A DNA stretch of 64,000 nt, from positions 72,469,405 to 72,533,404 of the forward strand of contig CM044322.1 in the NCBI GenBank assembly GCA_024291935.2, in the 5' to 3' direction. Both the position numbers and the translations under genes were made by a program. The notes under the pieces are model-generated. The model had not been told where the DNA came from. It saw only the letters and a program-made list of their open reading frames with translations, and ran no database searches. The DNA is from Okapia johnstoni. Taxonomy: Eukaryota; Chordata; Mammalia; Artiodactyla; Giraffidae. The stretch's first letter is position 1, and every line of letters begins with the position of its first letter. Below, in pieces: positions 35,725-48,181 of the stretch.

Positions 35725-36790
35725 TATACTTCCTCAAAAATTTAGACATAGAATTATGTTTACCATATTGTTGCAGGAAGGGGGACCCCTTCCAGGGCCT
35801 GAAACTGGGCTCTTGTCTAACACTTGGAAATGAATTGTCTGAGGGGACACATGTGCTGACAAAGCAAGAGACTTTATTGGGAAAGGGCGCCCGGGGGGAG
35901 AGCAGGAGGGTAAGGGAACCCAGGAGAACTGCTCTGTCACATGGCTTGCAGTCTGGGAGTTTATGGTGATGGAATTAGTTTCTGGGTTGTCCTTAGCTAA
36001 TCATTCTGACTCAGAGTCCTTCCTGATGGTGCACGTCTTGTTCAGCCAAGATGGATGCCAGAGAGAAGGATTCTGGGAGGTGGTTGGACAGATGGTGTCT
36101 CCTTTTGACCTTTCCCGAACTCTTCCGGTTGGTGGAGGCTTATTACTTCCGTGTTCCTTACCAGGACCTTCTGTCGTAAAACAACTCATGCAAATGGTTA
36201 CTATGGTGCCTGGCCAGGATGGGCGGTTTCAATCAGTGTGCTTCCCCCCTAACAATATGACCCAGCTATCCACTGCTAGGTATACTCCCCAAAGAACTGA
36301 AAACAGGTACTGAAACAAATAATTGTTCACAAACATTCATAGCAACACTATCCACAATAGCCAAACGGTGGTTACAACCCAAATGTTTATCAATGGATGA
36401 ATGGATAAACAAATTGTAGTGTATACATACAAGGGATTATTATTCAGACATAAAAAGCAATGGAGTGCTGATAGATGCTACAACTTTGGATGAAACTTGA
36501 AGATATTATACTAAGTGAAAGAGGGCAAAGAATCACACATTGTATGATTTTTTTTTTATATGAAAAATTTAGAATAGGCAAATCCATAGAGATAGAAACC
36601 AGACTTTTGGTTGCCAGGGACTGAGAGGGAAGAAAGAATGGGGAGTGATTGCTTAATGGGGTGACAAAAATCTTTTGAAATCAGAAAAATCTTTTGAAAT
36701 TAGCTTCATAACATTGTGAATGCACTAGATGACACTGCATTGCACATGTAAATGGCTAATTGAATTTTTATTTCAATAAAATATGTACAT
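35725..36790 (+). repeat. L1 3' end (L1MA/B type), split by a solo LTR
   Basis: ATAGAATTATGTTTACCATA (left of the LTR) continues as TGACCCAGCTATCCACTGCT (right), then TCATAGCAACACTATCCACA, ATCAATGGATGAATGGATAA, and a 3' UTR to about 36790. It is the ORF2 terminus plus UTR of an old L1. Confidence 0.8.
35769..36254 (-). mobile_element. Solo ERV LTR (486 bp) with 4-bp target duplication
   Basis: TG at 35769 and CA at 36254 with an inverted TGTT...AACA terminus, flanked by ATAT on both sides (35765-35768 and 36255-36258). On the minus strand AATAAA is at 35878-35873, followed by GTCTCTTGC as in gammaretrovirus-like R/U5. No internal viral region remains. Removing it restores the L1 reading TTACCATATGACCCAGC. 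Confidence 0.88.
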
Positions 36791-39210
36791 ATTTATGGAA
36801 GTCTGGCAGTGTGTGAAGCCTTTTGTATTTATGATCACTGACTTGCTTACTCCTCTAAAATGAGAAGAGATGAGCGCAGCTTGCCTTAACTCTCCTCTAA
36901 AATATATTGCAACCACGCTCCACTACATATGGTTCAATTCAGCCTCGCGGGTCAGTGTTGCTGCCAGACTGTGTGGGCATATGTTATCATGCATACACTG
37001 ATGTGCCCACAGGCAGTGGGGCTCTGCGGAAAACACAGTTCCTGCGTGGAGCACCCATCTCTCTGCAGTAAGCAAATATGTACTAATTTACCCACCTCAG
37101 GTAGTGGAGAATTGTCTACACATCCAATGAGTTCCTATTTTCACTGAGCCTCTTCACACATAGCAGTGCCCAATAAAGGCAGGAGAGACTCCAGAGGCAA
37201 TAGCCAGAGGGTGACTATGGGCAGCTGAAGGCAATGTGCAGGCAGGGTTTGCTTTTTGCTGATGAATAACATACCACATTCCTCTGACGCCATCTCCAAG
37301 TACGTAAAGGGTACTGCTTTCCTTTAGGAGGGTCCCTGTAGAGGCAGGGGCCAGAAGGGACCCTGAGCCTGTAGGGTTGGGTGTGCACCGTGTTGAAGGA
37401 GTATGGCCAGATTGTTGCTGCTCCAGGAACTCTGGGTCGGTACCCAAGCCTCTTGTGCTGTTAGGACTGGCCATTAGGCCTGGGTTTATTATTTGCCCAG
37501 GTGGGCTGGGTGGGTAGGACAGTGTGTGTGAGGTGGCGAGAGAACATTCTTAGGTGCTGTGTGCTCAGCAGGAAGGCTGCTTTCTTAGCCTCCCAAACAG
37601 GAGGGCCTCCAGCTCTTCTCATCCATCCATGCCCGGGGATGCAGAGGTCTAGCAGGAGCCTGATCACCAACCTCTAGAGGAGCCGCCTGGCTGCCCTTGA
37701 GGCCATATCCCTAATGACCTCAGAAGAGTGGAGCCAGGTGATCTCCCTGAATCCCAGAGCTTAAAGTGGAAGAGAGTTCATGCTGCTGGGCTCCTTGGCA
37801 TTGGTTGGCGGGTTGGAGGGGCAGTTACTACATGAGCTGCCAGAGGTCCTGCCAGAAGCACTCAAGGGTCTCTCTACCTGGTGGCCTGTCTCACCTAACC
37901 GCTGGAAGCTGGAAGTCTTAGGCAATGGCTCCTTGCTCTTTCCTTGCATTTCCCCAGTCCTGGGATGTACTGGGCTTTAGGAGAAGCTGCTGGCAGCCCA
38001 GGACACAGACAGCAGTCTGCAGGAGGTTTTGCGGAAGTCAGAGGGAGCCTGGACAGCCAGGCAAGCCATGTGCAGCAATCGCTCTCCCAGGGCACATGGA
38101 CCTGTTCATACACAGGCATACATGTGCATAAGAGGCAAGAGAGGGAATAACGCAGAAGGGAGGAGGTTTGTCAGAAGCTGATCCTCTGTAGTTGGAGAGG
38201 CATCCAGCCAACAAAGACAGAAAGAATGGCAAAATCTGACTTTCCTTCACCTACAACCAGCTGGTGCTCTCTTCCTATCTCCCCGCTACGTTAAATTAGG
38301 AGAGGGCCTCACGCAGCGGAGGATAGGACACTAGTTAGAGCATCACTTTGTGCCTGAACCCCAGTCACTTTTTCCACTCACTTAAAATGCCTCCTTATGA
38401 TATCCCTACACAGTTCAGAGCCTCCATGGGGCTCCCAGCCCTGGGTTGCAGACATAGGTCTCTAAGAACAACAGTAAGACTAAGCAAGAATACATCTCAG
38501 CTAACCTTTCAAATCTTCATTCTCTTCCAGGTAGCAGCATTTGTTCATGTCAAATCCCACCAACTGCTGACACTAACTCCTGTCCTCCAGCGAACCCACA
38601 GCAGTGAACTGCAGACCGAGGCCTGACTAACTCCGAGCCCACTCCTGCTCCCTTCCTCAACCTCTCACTCCTCTCCTCTCTTCCTTGTCCTGTCCAGCTC
38701 TCTTCCCTCCTGCTGAGGCAAGATGGTATGGCTGGCAGCTGGCAGCTCAGTGCACTTTCTCAAATCCACACTGAACGAATACGCATGATGCCCTAGGCAC
38801 AAATGCAGGCAGAGCTGTTCCTTCAGCAACGTCAGTACAAACAAGGCCCCGAGTCAAAGAAAACTAGGCCAGAACACAGAAAAAGAAAGAAAAAGAGTCA
38901 AAGAGAACCTTGACTTCTGCCCCCTTCAGGCGTAGTTCTCATGGAAGCCTGAAGAAGAAAGAGATGCGAAAGGAAGAAAAAGAGACACGGAAGCTGGGTG
39001 TCCTGCAGCAGGTCAGGGGGCTTCCCACAGCTCCGGACCCCGTGGTAGAGGCCTTAGGAAATGATCTTCTGGAGTTGGGGCTTTCTAGGAGAAGTTCCTT
39101 CTTCTTCTAGGAGAAGCCCTATATACCATTTGCTTGTGTTTAAATCTTAGTTCACCTCTTTGAGGCTCAATATGTGTTAAATAGAGATAATTGTAGCTGT
39201 GTTCCAGAGT
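36791..39210. other. Intergenic, no gene recognised
   Basis: Unique-looking DNA, G+C-rich around 37180-38130 with overlapping 60-106 codon frames on both strands. 38870-39000 is purine-rich. No domain, repeat or splice structure supports a gene. Confidence 0.5.
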
Positions 39211-39425
39211 GCTGAGCTTCCCTGGTGACTCCTACGGTAAAGAATCTGCCTGCAATGCAGGAGACCTGGGTTCAATCCCTGGGTTGGGAAGATTCCCTGG
39301 AGAAGGGAATGGCTGGCTACCCACTCCAGTATTCTTGTCTGGGAAATCCCAGAGGAGCCTGGTGGACTACAGTCCATGGGGTCGCAGAATTAGACTCGAC
39401 TGAGTAAGTAACACTTTCACTTTCT
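39211..39425 (+). repeat. Bov-tA SINE
   Basis: GCTTCCCTGGTGACTCCTAC to AACACTTTCACTTTC, a well-conserved full-length copy. TTCCAGAGT at 39202-39210 and 39426-39434 is its target duplication. Confidence 0.95.
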
Positions 39426-40283
39426 TTCCAGAGTTTTATAAAGTTTAAATGAAATGATGTGTGAGGACTTAGCCTTAAAAATATTAATTCCCTCTGTTTC
39501 CTTTTTCTAAGTCTCCAGAAAGAAGGCAGATCCTTCTAATCCTGCACCCTACATCCCAGTTATACCCTCAAACCAGGACACATTTGCTCCTGGAAGACGT
39601 TTTATTGATATTTATGAAATGAGGTGTTGGAGGAGGGGAGGGGCAGGTCCAAAGGAACGTAGCAGGCCAGACAGAAATGTCTCAAGGTGGGTGAAGTTTA
39701 CGAGCTTTTTGTGAGGCTGGCTGCTGGCAGGGAGGTGAAGGAGAGAGCAAATTCTCTCACAAGGATGCGTTTCCTAAACCAGCTGGAGACTGAACAAGTG
39801 GAAGAAGAGGGAAGAGTGAGTCTTTCTGCATCTTGATTGAAGATGAAAACGATTTCTATTCTTATAAATTCCTTTAGAAATGCGGCCTCATGAGGATTGG
39901 GAAAGGAATTTACTTCTTCACAAACCTTTACCAAACTGCCTGGCCAGGAGCCATTTGACAGTTTCTCTAGTAAGAAAGCTGTGGAGGAAGCAACAGTGTC
40001 CCCTCCTCAGGCTACAGCAACAGACTGCAGGGAGCTGGGCCTGTCAGTTCCCGCTTTGGGTGACCCAACGGCCAGCATACATCCCCGAGATGCACAGGGG
40101 CACCCCTGCACCCCCATCCCTACAATCACCAGATGTTCCTCCAGTGACTGAGGTGCTCACCAGCCAAGGTGAATGACCTAAAACAGTGCTATTCAATTTG
40201 GGATTCCTGGGATTCACGAGGCCCTGGAAAAGCAAGGTGTATCTGAAGCATCATTTTTTACTAAAGGAGATTTTGGGGGAGTG
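39426..40283. other. Intergenic, no gene recognised
   Basis: Nothing recognised apart from short chance frames. Confidence 0.5.
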
Positions 40284-40497
40284 TGATGTGCTCAGTCATG
40301 TCTGAATCTTTGTGACCCCATGGACTGTAACCCACCAACTTCCCCTGTCCATGAAATTTTCCAGGCAAGAATACCAGAGCTAATTGCCATTTCCTACTCC
40401 AGGGAATCTTCCCAACCCAGGGATCATACCCATATCTCCTGAATCTGCTGTATTGGCAGATGGATTCTTTACCACTGCGCCACCTGGGAAGGCAATT
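40284..40497 (-). repeat. Bov-tA SINE
   Basis: Reverse copy with TGTGCTCAGTCATGTCTGAA, CCCAACCCAGGGATCATACC and TTACCACTGCGCCACCTGGG. A run of about 15 T follows on the head side and belongs to the flank. Confidence 0.92.
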
Positions 40498-41164
40498 TTT
40501 TTTTTTTTTTTGGTGGTGGGGGGTAATTTCTATTGAAATAAACGTGAATGTTTTATGGAACAAAATTCAGGTGATTTTTTAACATCAGATGTGAGATTTC
40601 AGTTTGAATGAGCTGCTTTGGATTATGTTCCTTGATCACTGAAGAGTACACATTCATTCTCTCCTTTTCTGGGTACTTCATCAAAAAAACAGTTTGAAAA
40701 GCCCTTCTTTTTGGAGCTAGATGTTAGGATGATCTCTATCTTAAAAGTCATCGTGATCATCTGCCTGCCTCTAGATAGCACTCTCAAACCTGGTTGCACA
40801 CTAAAACCATCAATCAATTCACAAAAAAACATCAGGTCCCATATGCAGAAATTCTGCCTCATTTGCCTAGAATGGGGCCTGGGGCTGGGTTTGTTCCATT
40901 GCCCCCCCAGTGGCTCCCATGTGCAGTAGGGGCTGAGAACCACTTCTCTGAAATTGAGAGCTGTATTATCAGAATCCTAGATCCTTTGGGCCTTTGTTCT
41001 GTTTTTTTCTTGTGTGTCAGGTGTTTACTCTGTTTTCTTTCCAGGCTGTCATCAACTACAATCCTACTAAAATTATCTTCCCTCTGATCTTCCCATAAAT
41101 TAAGACATAGGTCCTCCTTTTTAACCAGTTCCTGGGCAAACACCCAAGGGAAGGAAAGGAATGA

Positions 41165-41350
41165 CATTTTTTAAGTATGTCCTATGTGCCAGGTGCTGTG
41201 CTAGACACTTAAAATTGTTTTAAAACTACCCCAAGAACTAGGCATTAACATTTCATGCTATGGATAAGGAATTTGAAGACCAAGGAAATTAAGCGGCATG
41301 CTCTAGATTCTGGGATTCAGAGTCATTCTGTCTGACTCAAAATCCCTGCC
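41165..41350 (+). repeat. MIR SINE
   Basis: TATGTGCCAGGTGCTGTGCT, ACTACCCCAAGAACTAGGCA, then a diverged 3' half. Confidence 0.75.
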
Positions 41351-42024
41351 CTTTCCAAGACAATAACAATATATTGTCCTTCCTTTTTTTTGTTTCTAAG
41401 GGATTTTTCTTAATTATTTTTTATTTAATTGTTAAACTATTGCTTTATTACAGGGATCATAGAGTGAACTAGGTTTCTAGATATCTCACCTGGTACTAGG
41501 GATCATTATTTCTGGTCTTTGCAGACCTAATAGAACTAGATCCAAGTCCAAAGACCTTTGGATGGACTCACAGGTCCTGTTTCTAGTTCTTGCTTTGAGA
41601 ATTCAGCCTTGTCCATCTCCAGGTAGGAATTAGCCACTCTCCTCAGCCCAAGGGTATTCAGAGTGGTGCTACCAGTTAGGTGGTATTCTCTCCCCAACCC
41701 AAACCTGATTCTTACACTCCTTTCTGGGAAGGAGCTGAGGCATCTCCCTTTCTGGACTGCTTTGTACATGGCTCTTGAATCCTGACTTTTCCATGACCCC
41801 CTGGGTAAGATATTTCCCCTATCTATCCCCCAAAGATATTTGTACATGTCTGTGGAGGTTTCTACACTGACGTTATAGTCACCTCTTTTGTCCTTCCTTG
41901 GGGCAGTTCAATAATTCCAGCCCTAAAATTCCTACCTCTATTCTTAGCTAACTTCTCTCTGATTGATTTAAGTTACCAAAGCATGTTTACTACCCATTAG
42001 TAAAATACAGCTTCTTCACCACTC

Positions 42025-42380
42025 ATTTATTCATAAGGTTTAGAAAAGGCCTAAGATGTGCCAGGCACTTGGCCAAGCATTGTGCTAAAGGAGGCACACA
42101 ACATTTCCTCCTTCCTCAGGGAGCTTGCAATCTACTAAAATATCAAAGGATGCCACCTTATTGAAGGACCACATGTGGCAGGCTCCCTACTAGGAGCCTA
42201 TGTCCTGTATGTCATTTAAGCCTCTCAACATCTCATGAGTTTAGGGTTATTGCCCCCACTTACAAACAAGAACGCCAAATCTCAGTGATGCTTAAGCAAT
42301 GCTCAAAGTCACGGAGACTTCACTTTAATAAGCGGAAAGCTGGGATCTGAACATATGTCTGTGTTCTCAACCCATGCTTT
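42025..42380 (+). repeat. MIR fragments
   Basis: AGATGTGCCAGGCACTTGGC at 42055-42074 and AGTTTAGGGTTATTGCCCCC at 42238-42257 with a MIR-like end to 42380. Possibly two partial copies. Confidence 0.55.
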
Positions 42381-42404
42381 TTCCTTTACTCTTGAGATTC
42401 TATA

Positions 42405-42600
42405 TAGCATAGAGGTTAGAAACTCAGACTCTAGAGGTGGACAGGCTTAAGTTTAAAACCCCAGCTCTGCCACTTTAAATTGCTATACAATCTTGAAAAA
42501 ATTAATTAGCCTTTCTGAACTTTGGTTTCCTCATTTGTAAAAATAAGATATAAAAATTCCTATCTCATAGGGTTGTGATGAGGATTCAGAAATGGTAAGT
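42405..42600 (-). repeat. MIR SINE
   Basis: Complementary-strand MIR: CATAGAGGTTAGAAACTCAG, AAACCCCAGCTCTGCCACTT, TGGTTTCCTCATTTGTAAAA, CATAGGGTTGTGATGAGGAT. Confidence 0.85.
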
Positions 42601-44954
42601 GGTATTTTAGAGCTAATATCCAGACCTGGTCTCACCTACAGCCAGGTCACATCATGGCAGATGCCATCATCCTGGGAACTGGTCTGTCCTACACCTGTTC
42701 TCTCCAACAGCCCTAAGCACAGTCTGAGAGGCACCATCAACTCATTTGCAGAACAAAGATGGATGTCACATAGTTACTGAAAGACCAAACCCTCTAGGCT
42801 TGAAATTTCACTCTGTCTCCTCTGCCTCCTTCCTCATTTAGGTATCACTCTCTGAACCATTCTCCCTTTCCTGACTCAAATACACTCATACTTTCCAGAA
42901 GGTGATTTTCTGGAATCCATCATGTATGTCATCATCATGTGAATAAAGACAAGTGTGCAATAAATACATAGTAAAAACAAGAGATGCTATCCAATAAATA
43001 ATAAAGATTGTTCTCTGTCTTATTTTTAAAGAACTTATTAGAAGGAAATTCCAAACCCTTCAATGCATTTCCCAGAACTTGGAACATGAGATCTTTTTCT
43101 TCTTGCATTTGAAAGAAAACAAGCCTCCCCAACCAGCTCCAACATCTTTGTCTCCTCTTTGGGAAAGAGGAGACTATCCATGGTGAGAACTTACAACAAC
43201 CATTCAGTGCCAAGGGAATAAGGGAAAACATCTCCCTTCGAAACTCTGGGACACCATTTTGGGGTACCCATATAACCAAGACTTTCCATCAAAACCTCAG
43301 ACTAGTAAACAATCCCTCTCTGGCATCAAGAGTTTTCAGAATGAGCGAGCAGCAGGACCTGGCTGGTAATGCAGGACCATGATCATCTTTATACTGACCT
43401 CTTTATATCCAATTCAATAATTTTGTTTGGGTGGATTTCCAGTCTTACTCTTCATTCCTTGGTTGTTTGAGATCAGAAGTGGTGTTATAAAAACAATGAC
43501 TTTTGGGTCCTATGAAGGTTGAAGAGGAAGGGTTTGGCAGCCACAGACACATATCTCTCTTTGCTGAGAGGAATTTGAATCAGAAGGCACTTCAGCCCTT
43601 CCAGACGGAGTGGGTCCAAACTTCAAAGGCAATTAGTCTCGCCCAGTGGTTGTGGCTTAACCTGAACTTTTTCTGGGTGGGGAGGAAATAGCAATGACAT
43701 GAGCCCTTGGAAAATATAACTGACCTGAAGGCCTAAGGGTTTTCTGGCCTGGTTGGTGGTTATTCCACCAAACATTGGGTTGTGAGGATAGGCAAACTCC
43801 GTAGAGTGCCAAAAATACAGTTCATTTTATAGCTGTTTACTGATTACCTACTAAGTGCCAAGCACTATATGTCCAGTTGGGGATAGGAGTTACAGAAGCA
43901 AGTAATAGTCTCTCTCTTTAGCTTGTTTGCTGTCTAGTAGCTGGGTAGTGACGCTGGCTTGACACCTCTCAGAAAGCACCAGTGTCCCGAATGCCTTAAC
44001 GTGCCGATTCCTTTGGCAATCTGGAGACATTAGGATCCCTTACTTGGTGTCCCATATTGAAACCAAGTTCTGAGGGCCTAGATCCAGAACCAGGCAAATT
44101 GAGAGGCAGTAGTCAAAATGGAGGCTAGAATTCATTGACAAAGGAATCTTTGAACAGTGAATGGTTCCCTGAAACTCTCCTCTTGACCTGATCCTGCTCA
44201 TCCCCTCCCTGCTCATCCTTCCTCCCCAGCCTACCTTGCAACAGAACAGATGACTAAAGACCTAGTGCAAATCCCACCTGTGGATACTGTGTTTTTCGGT
44301 AGATCTTAGTTGGAAAGAATCCCAATCAATGTTTGGACCCTAGACTCTACTGACTTTCATTGTCAAGTATTATTAAGTGTGGGAATATAAAAGTCGTTAC
44401 TTTCTCAAGGCCCTGTTTTCTGGAGACTGTCCTGTCTTACCTTTTCATTATGTACTCTTTCTCATGCTCTTAAGACAGATACCTTGGCTGACATGTCAGT
44501 TTCAGCAGATGTTGTTCTGCATGCAGAACAAACTTCCTTATCTTCAAAGCCTTACTATTGCTTTGCTGAGCACTGTTACTAAATTCCAGATAAGTTCTCA
44601 ATGAATATGCACTCAGTGTTTTCTCGGGGAGTTGTTCTTTCGCAAGCTCTCCCTGCGCTGTCTCTCACAATCCTGTGTGGTTGTGAGAATTAATTCAGTG
44701 CAACACTGCCACATTTAAGTATGCTAGAATTTTAAAAAGTTAACATCTGTACCTAATGGGTAGATTTGTCCAGGCTATCTAGATCTAGCTACGAAGTGTC
44801 TCTTATGTCCAGTTGCCAAAACTAGTGTTTTCCATTGTAAAGTGATTGCTTTCTGGATTCAAAAATGATGAGAAAGTTATCTGTGCGTTATTTATAACCA
44901 TCTTCACATTAAGGCCACTCTGCCTCACTCATGAAACCAGATTTTGCTCCTTAT
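42601..44954. other. Intergenic, no gene recognised
   Basis: A short L2/MIR-like piece at 43835-43875 (TACTAAGTGCCAAGCACTAT); otherwise unrecognised and without coding support. Confidence 0.5.
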
Positions 44955-45168
44955 GTGTGTTCAGTTGCTTAGTTGTGTCCAATTCTTTGCCACCCCACTG
45001 ACTGTAGCCTGCCAGGCCATCCATGGAATTTTCCCAGCAAGAATACTGGAGTAGGTTGCCATTTCCTTCTCCGTGGTATCTTCCCAACCCAGGGATCAAA
45101 CTCAAGTCTTTTGCAGCTCCTGCACTGGCAGGCAGATTCTTTACCACTGAGATACCTTGGAATCCCTT
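44955..45168 (-). repeat. Bov-tA SINE
   Basis: Reverse copy: TTCAGTTGCTTAGTTGTGTC, AGAATACTGGAGTAGGTTGC, CCTGCACTGGCAGGCAGATT and a diverged head. Confidence 0.9.
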
Positions 45169-45849
45169 GCTGCTTATACACCTGCTTTATTTTGAGCAGG
45201 TGGTCTATCAAACCTTCTTTGTGTTTCCAGCTCTTAAGAGCATGCCAGGCATAGAGTGGATGCTCACATGTATTAAATTGAAATGAAATATGTCTGGAGT
45301 CATGAAACGAAACCCAGTATCCCAGACCCCTCTCATCCTTACAATCCCCTGCCACAGATTCAAGCAGATTGGGCCACTGTAATTAGTTGGATTCCATATT
45401 AATTGAGTTCGACCCTGACAATAAGGTGGTCACCACCCCCTCCACTGGCCCTCTGGCCTTGTGTTGTGAGAAAGGGTTCAGTCTTTGGAGTCATGTAGGT
45501 CCAGGTTCAAATCCTTGTTTTACAATCCAATCACTGTATACCTGCAATCCTCTATTTTCAACACAAAGTATCTACTGTGATTACTAATGAGATAACATTC
45601 GTAAACCATCTAGTTTATAGTAGGTAGTCAGCAAAGGCCCATTCATTATATTTAATCTTTTTAAAAACTTTGAAATTTCTGAGGAGTTTGGGTCCCTAAT
45701 AAGGACTTTTCATATTATGTCAACAGTTCAAAACCTACTGGAGCAACCAAAAATTCCATTGTTTAAAATCCAAATTCTAAATTCTTCAAATTCAAATCTG
45801 AGGCTTTCTCAATTGGCATTTTTAAAAAAACAAGAGTGAGTGTTTCAAA

Positions 45850-46505
45850 TTCAAACCCTTGTTTATTGCTGATGGAAATGTAAAATGGTATGACTACACT
45901 TTGAAAAACAATATGGAAGTTCCTTAAAAAAGATACAGACTACCATACGATCCAAAAACTCCATTTCTGAACATATAAGCAAAAAGTAATTAGAAGTAGG
46001 ATCTCAAAGAAATATTTGTACACCAATGTTCATAACAGCATTATTTGCAATAGCTAAGCGTAAGCAACTCAAATGTACATTGAAAGATAAATGGATAAAC
46101 AAAATATAGTATATACATACCATAGGTATTATTCAGTCTTTAAAAGGAAGGAAATTCTGACACCCACTACAACATGGATGAACTTTGAGGACATTATGCT
46201 AAGTGAAATAAGCCAGTCTCAAAAAGATAAATATTGTACGATTCCATTTGTATGAGTCATGTAGAGTAGTCAAATTCATAGGGAAAGAAAGTAGTTCTTT
46301 CTACTCTGGTGGTTGCCAGGGGCTGGGGGAGGGTGAAATGGGGCATTTTTGTTTAATGAATATAAAGTTTAAGTTTTGAAAGATGAAAAAGTTCTGGAGA
46401 CCGGTTGTATAGCGATACTTAAAACTTCTGAACTGTGAAAATTGTTAAGATAGTAAATTTTATGTTATGTGTAATTTACCACAGTTTTAAAAAAAATTTA
46501 AAGGG
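45850..46505 (+). repeat. L1 3' end (L1MA/B type)
   Basis: TTGCTGATGGAAATGTAAAA, ATCCAAAAACTCCATTTCTG, TCATAACAGCATTATTTGCA, GGTGGTTGCCAGGGGCTGGG and AATTTACCACAGTTTTAAAA: the ORF2 terminus and 3' UTR. A second copy of the same type as the L1 at 35.7-36.8 kb. Confidence 0.85.
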
Positions 46506-46579
46506 GTGTTCCTTGGATGTCAGCAGGAGGCAATTAGTTGAAAAAAGAGCATTTCAGATGCATGGGTTCATCTAAGCTA

Positions 46580-47100
46580 CTGAGATTCTAGGTAATCCAG
46601 ATTCTTCTAGTACCTGACCTTCCAATTTATCCTGATATATCTAACTGCCTGCGTGCATCTCCACTGGGATGCCTAACAGGCATTTCTAACATAGGCTCTG
46701 TCCCTCTCCATCTTTCTAATGTCAGGAAATGGTGTTACCACCCGCCCAGTTGCTCAAAATCAAAATCAAGGACTCATCCTTCACTTTCCCTAACTCCTTC
46801 TCTGGTCCATCTTCAAGACTTTTCAACAATTTGTCTAAACATACATTGTTCCCTCTTTCACTGCACTGGCCCAATCTGCCATTATCTCTCCACAGAGGAG
46901 AGTTAGAGCTCCTGCTTCCACACTTTCCTCCTTTTCACCACACAGCAGTCTCTCCCATGGACTTTTTAAAATGTAGGTCAGATCTGTTCACTTTCTCTCC
47001 TTAAAACAAGTTTTTAAAATACATTCATAATAAAAGTTAAATATATTCCATGGCCCAAAAGTCCTTTCATGGTCTAGTTCCTGCCTGCTTCTACAACCTC
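46580..47100 (+). repeat. Ancient LINE-like repeat
   Basis: AAGGACTCATCCTTCACTTT, AAAATGTAGGTCAGATCTGT and CAAAAGTCCTTTCATGGTCT recall an old dispersed mammalian LINE (L2 or L1M type). Family uncertain. The 91-codon frame at 46729-47004 falls in it. Confidence 0.5.
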
Positions 47101-47311
47101 ATCCTCCTCTTGCTCAGAGTCTCGACATCTGTAAAATGGATATAACAGCAATCATCTCTACCACAGACGGAGTGAGCATCAGCTGTGTGCTGGGCCAGGG
47201 ACCTCACGCAAACTATCTCATAGAGACCTTACTACAACTCAGCAAGGTAGTGTTGTTAACCCTAGGGTCATCCTGAGATTAGGTGGGTGTGCATGATGCT
47301 AGTGCACAATT

Positions 47312-47511
47312 AAGTGAAAGTGAAAGTCACTCAGTCGTGCCCGACTCTTTGTGACCCCATGGGCTACACATTCCATGGAATTCTCCAGGCCAGAAACTGG
47401 AGTGGGCAGCCTTTCCCTTCTCCAGGGGATCTTCCCGACCCAGGGTTCGAACCAGGGTCTCCTGCATTGCAGGCGGATTCTTTACCAACTGAGATATGAA
47501 GGAAGCCCTAG
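47312..47511 (-). repeat. Bov-tA SINE, last repeat before FMOD
   Basis: Reverse copy: AAGTCACTCAGTCGTGCCCG, CCCGACCCAGGGTTCGAACC, CATTGCAGGCGGATTCTTTA. It lies about 450 bp upstream of the proposed FMOD start. Confidence 0.93.
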
Positions 47512-47929
47512 TGCACAGTAAGTGACTAACAAATATGAGAGTCCCTTTCTTCCCTTTTATCCCAGTGGGGAGAGAGAAATCCTACAGCCCAGACATGTCT
47601 ACACTGGTCAGGGATGGAACTGGAGCCAGAGCCAGCTCTCCTGTGTCCTCTCCCTTGTCCATCAGCCGAACCACTTGCCCACAGAGGGCACTGGAGCCCA
47701 GAAAGGTGAGCACTAGCTCTCCAGTGAGACCCTGGGTTGTTGAAAGAGTTAAGATGCCTCTTGGCAAATCCTGGCCCTCCCTATCCTTGCATCTACCCTA
47801 TGGGTTTAATGAGAAATCCAGGCCTTTGTAAGAGACTGTACAAATAAACTCCAGAGAGCCACTAAGTCATTCAGCAGAAAGAGACCCCAAGCTGCCAATG
47901 CTTCAGGGAAGATAAGTGAGTGGAAAGAA
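47512..47929 (+). other. FMOD proximal upstream region
   Basis: Repeat-free 0.4 kb between the last SINE and the TATA-like box. I see no motif strong enough to name. Confidence 0.4.
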
Positions 47930-47967
47930 GGTGGTTTTTATAGCAATTTTGAGTGGTTGAGTGTGAG
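47930..47967 (+). promoter_or_regulatory. FMOD: Putative FMOD core promoter with TATA-like box
   Basis: TTTTATAG at 47936-47943 is the only TATA-like motif close upstream of the exon 1 donor at a sensible distance. The surrounding DNA is not a CpG island, which fits a tissue-restricted matrix gene. The assignment is inference from position; a cap-selected transcript end would settle it. Confidence 0.45.
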
Positions 47968-48181
47968 CTCCGCCTCTGCAGCAGCGCTGAAAAAGCCAGG
48001 ATCTGGGCTCCTCAACCTCTCTCTTCACGACATCTGATTAGGAATTTGGGGGCGGGCCCTGGCCTGGCACAGGCGCGCACAGTCTCAGCAGACACACTCA
48101 CTCCTCTCCTGCTCACACGCTCTCCAACCAAAGAGGCCAGAGAGAGGGACGTGGTCACTCTCTGAAAGATTCAACTTCAAG
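47968..48181 (+). other. FMOD: FMOD exon 1, 5' untranslated (start estimated)
   Basis: The 3' edge is firm: CAAG|GTAAGT with the donor GT at 48182-48183. The 5' edge is inferred as about 25-30 bp downstream of the TATA-like TTTTATAG at 47936-47943, giving a leader of roughly 214 nt; a later start near 48085 is possible. A GC box (GGGGCGGGCC, 48049-48058) lies inside the proposed leader, so it would be core promoter if the true start is downstream of it. No ATG-initiated coding segment joins productively to exon 2. Confidence 0.7.

Noticed and set aside
33421..36254. The two minus-strand solo LTRs as the ends of one provirus
   Set aside because: Their sequences and lengths differ, each has its own target duplication (AGGT and ATAT), and the DNA between is MIR and unique sequence, not retroviral coding.
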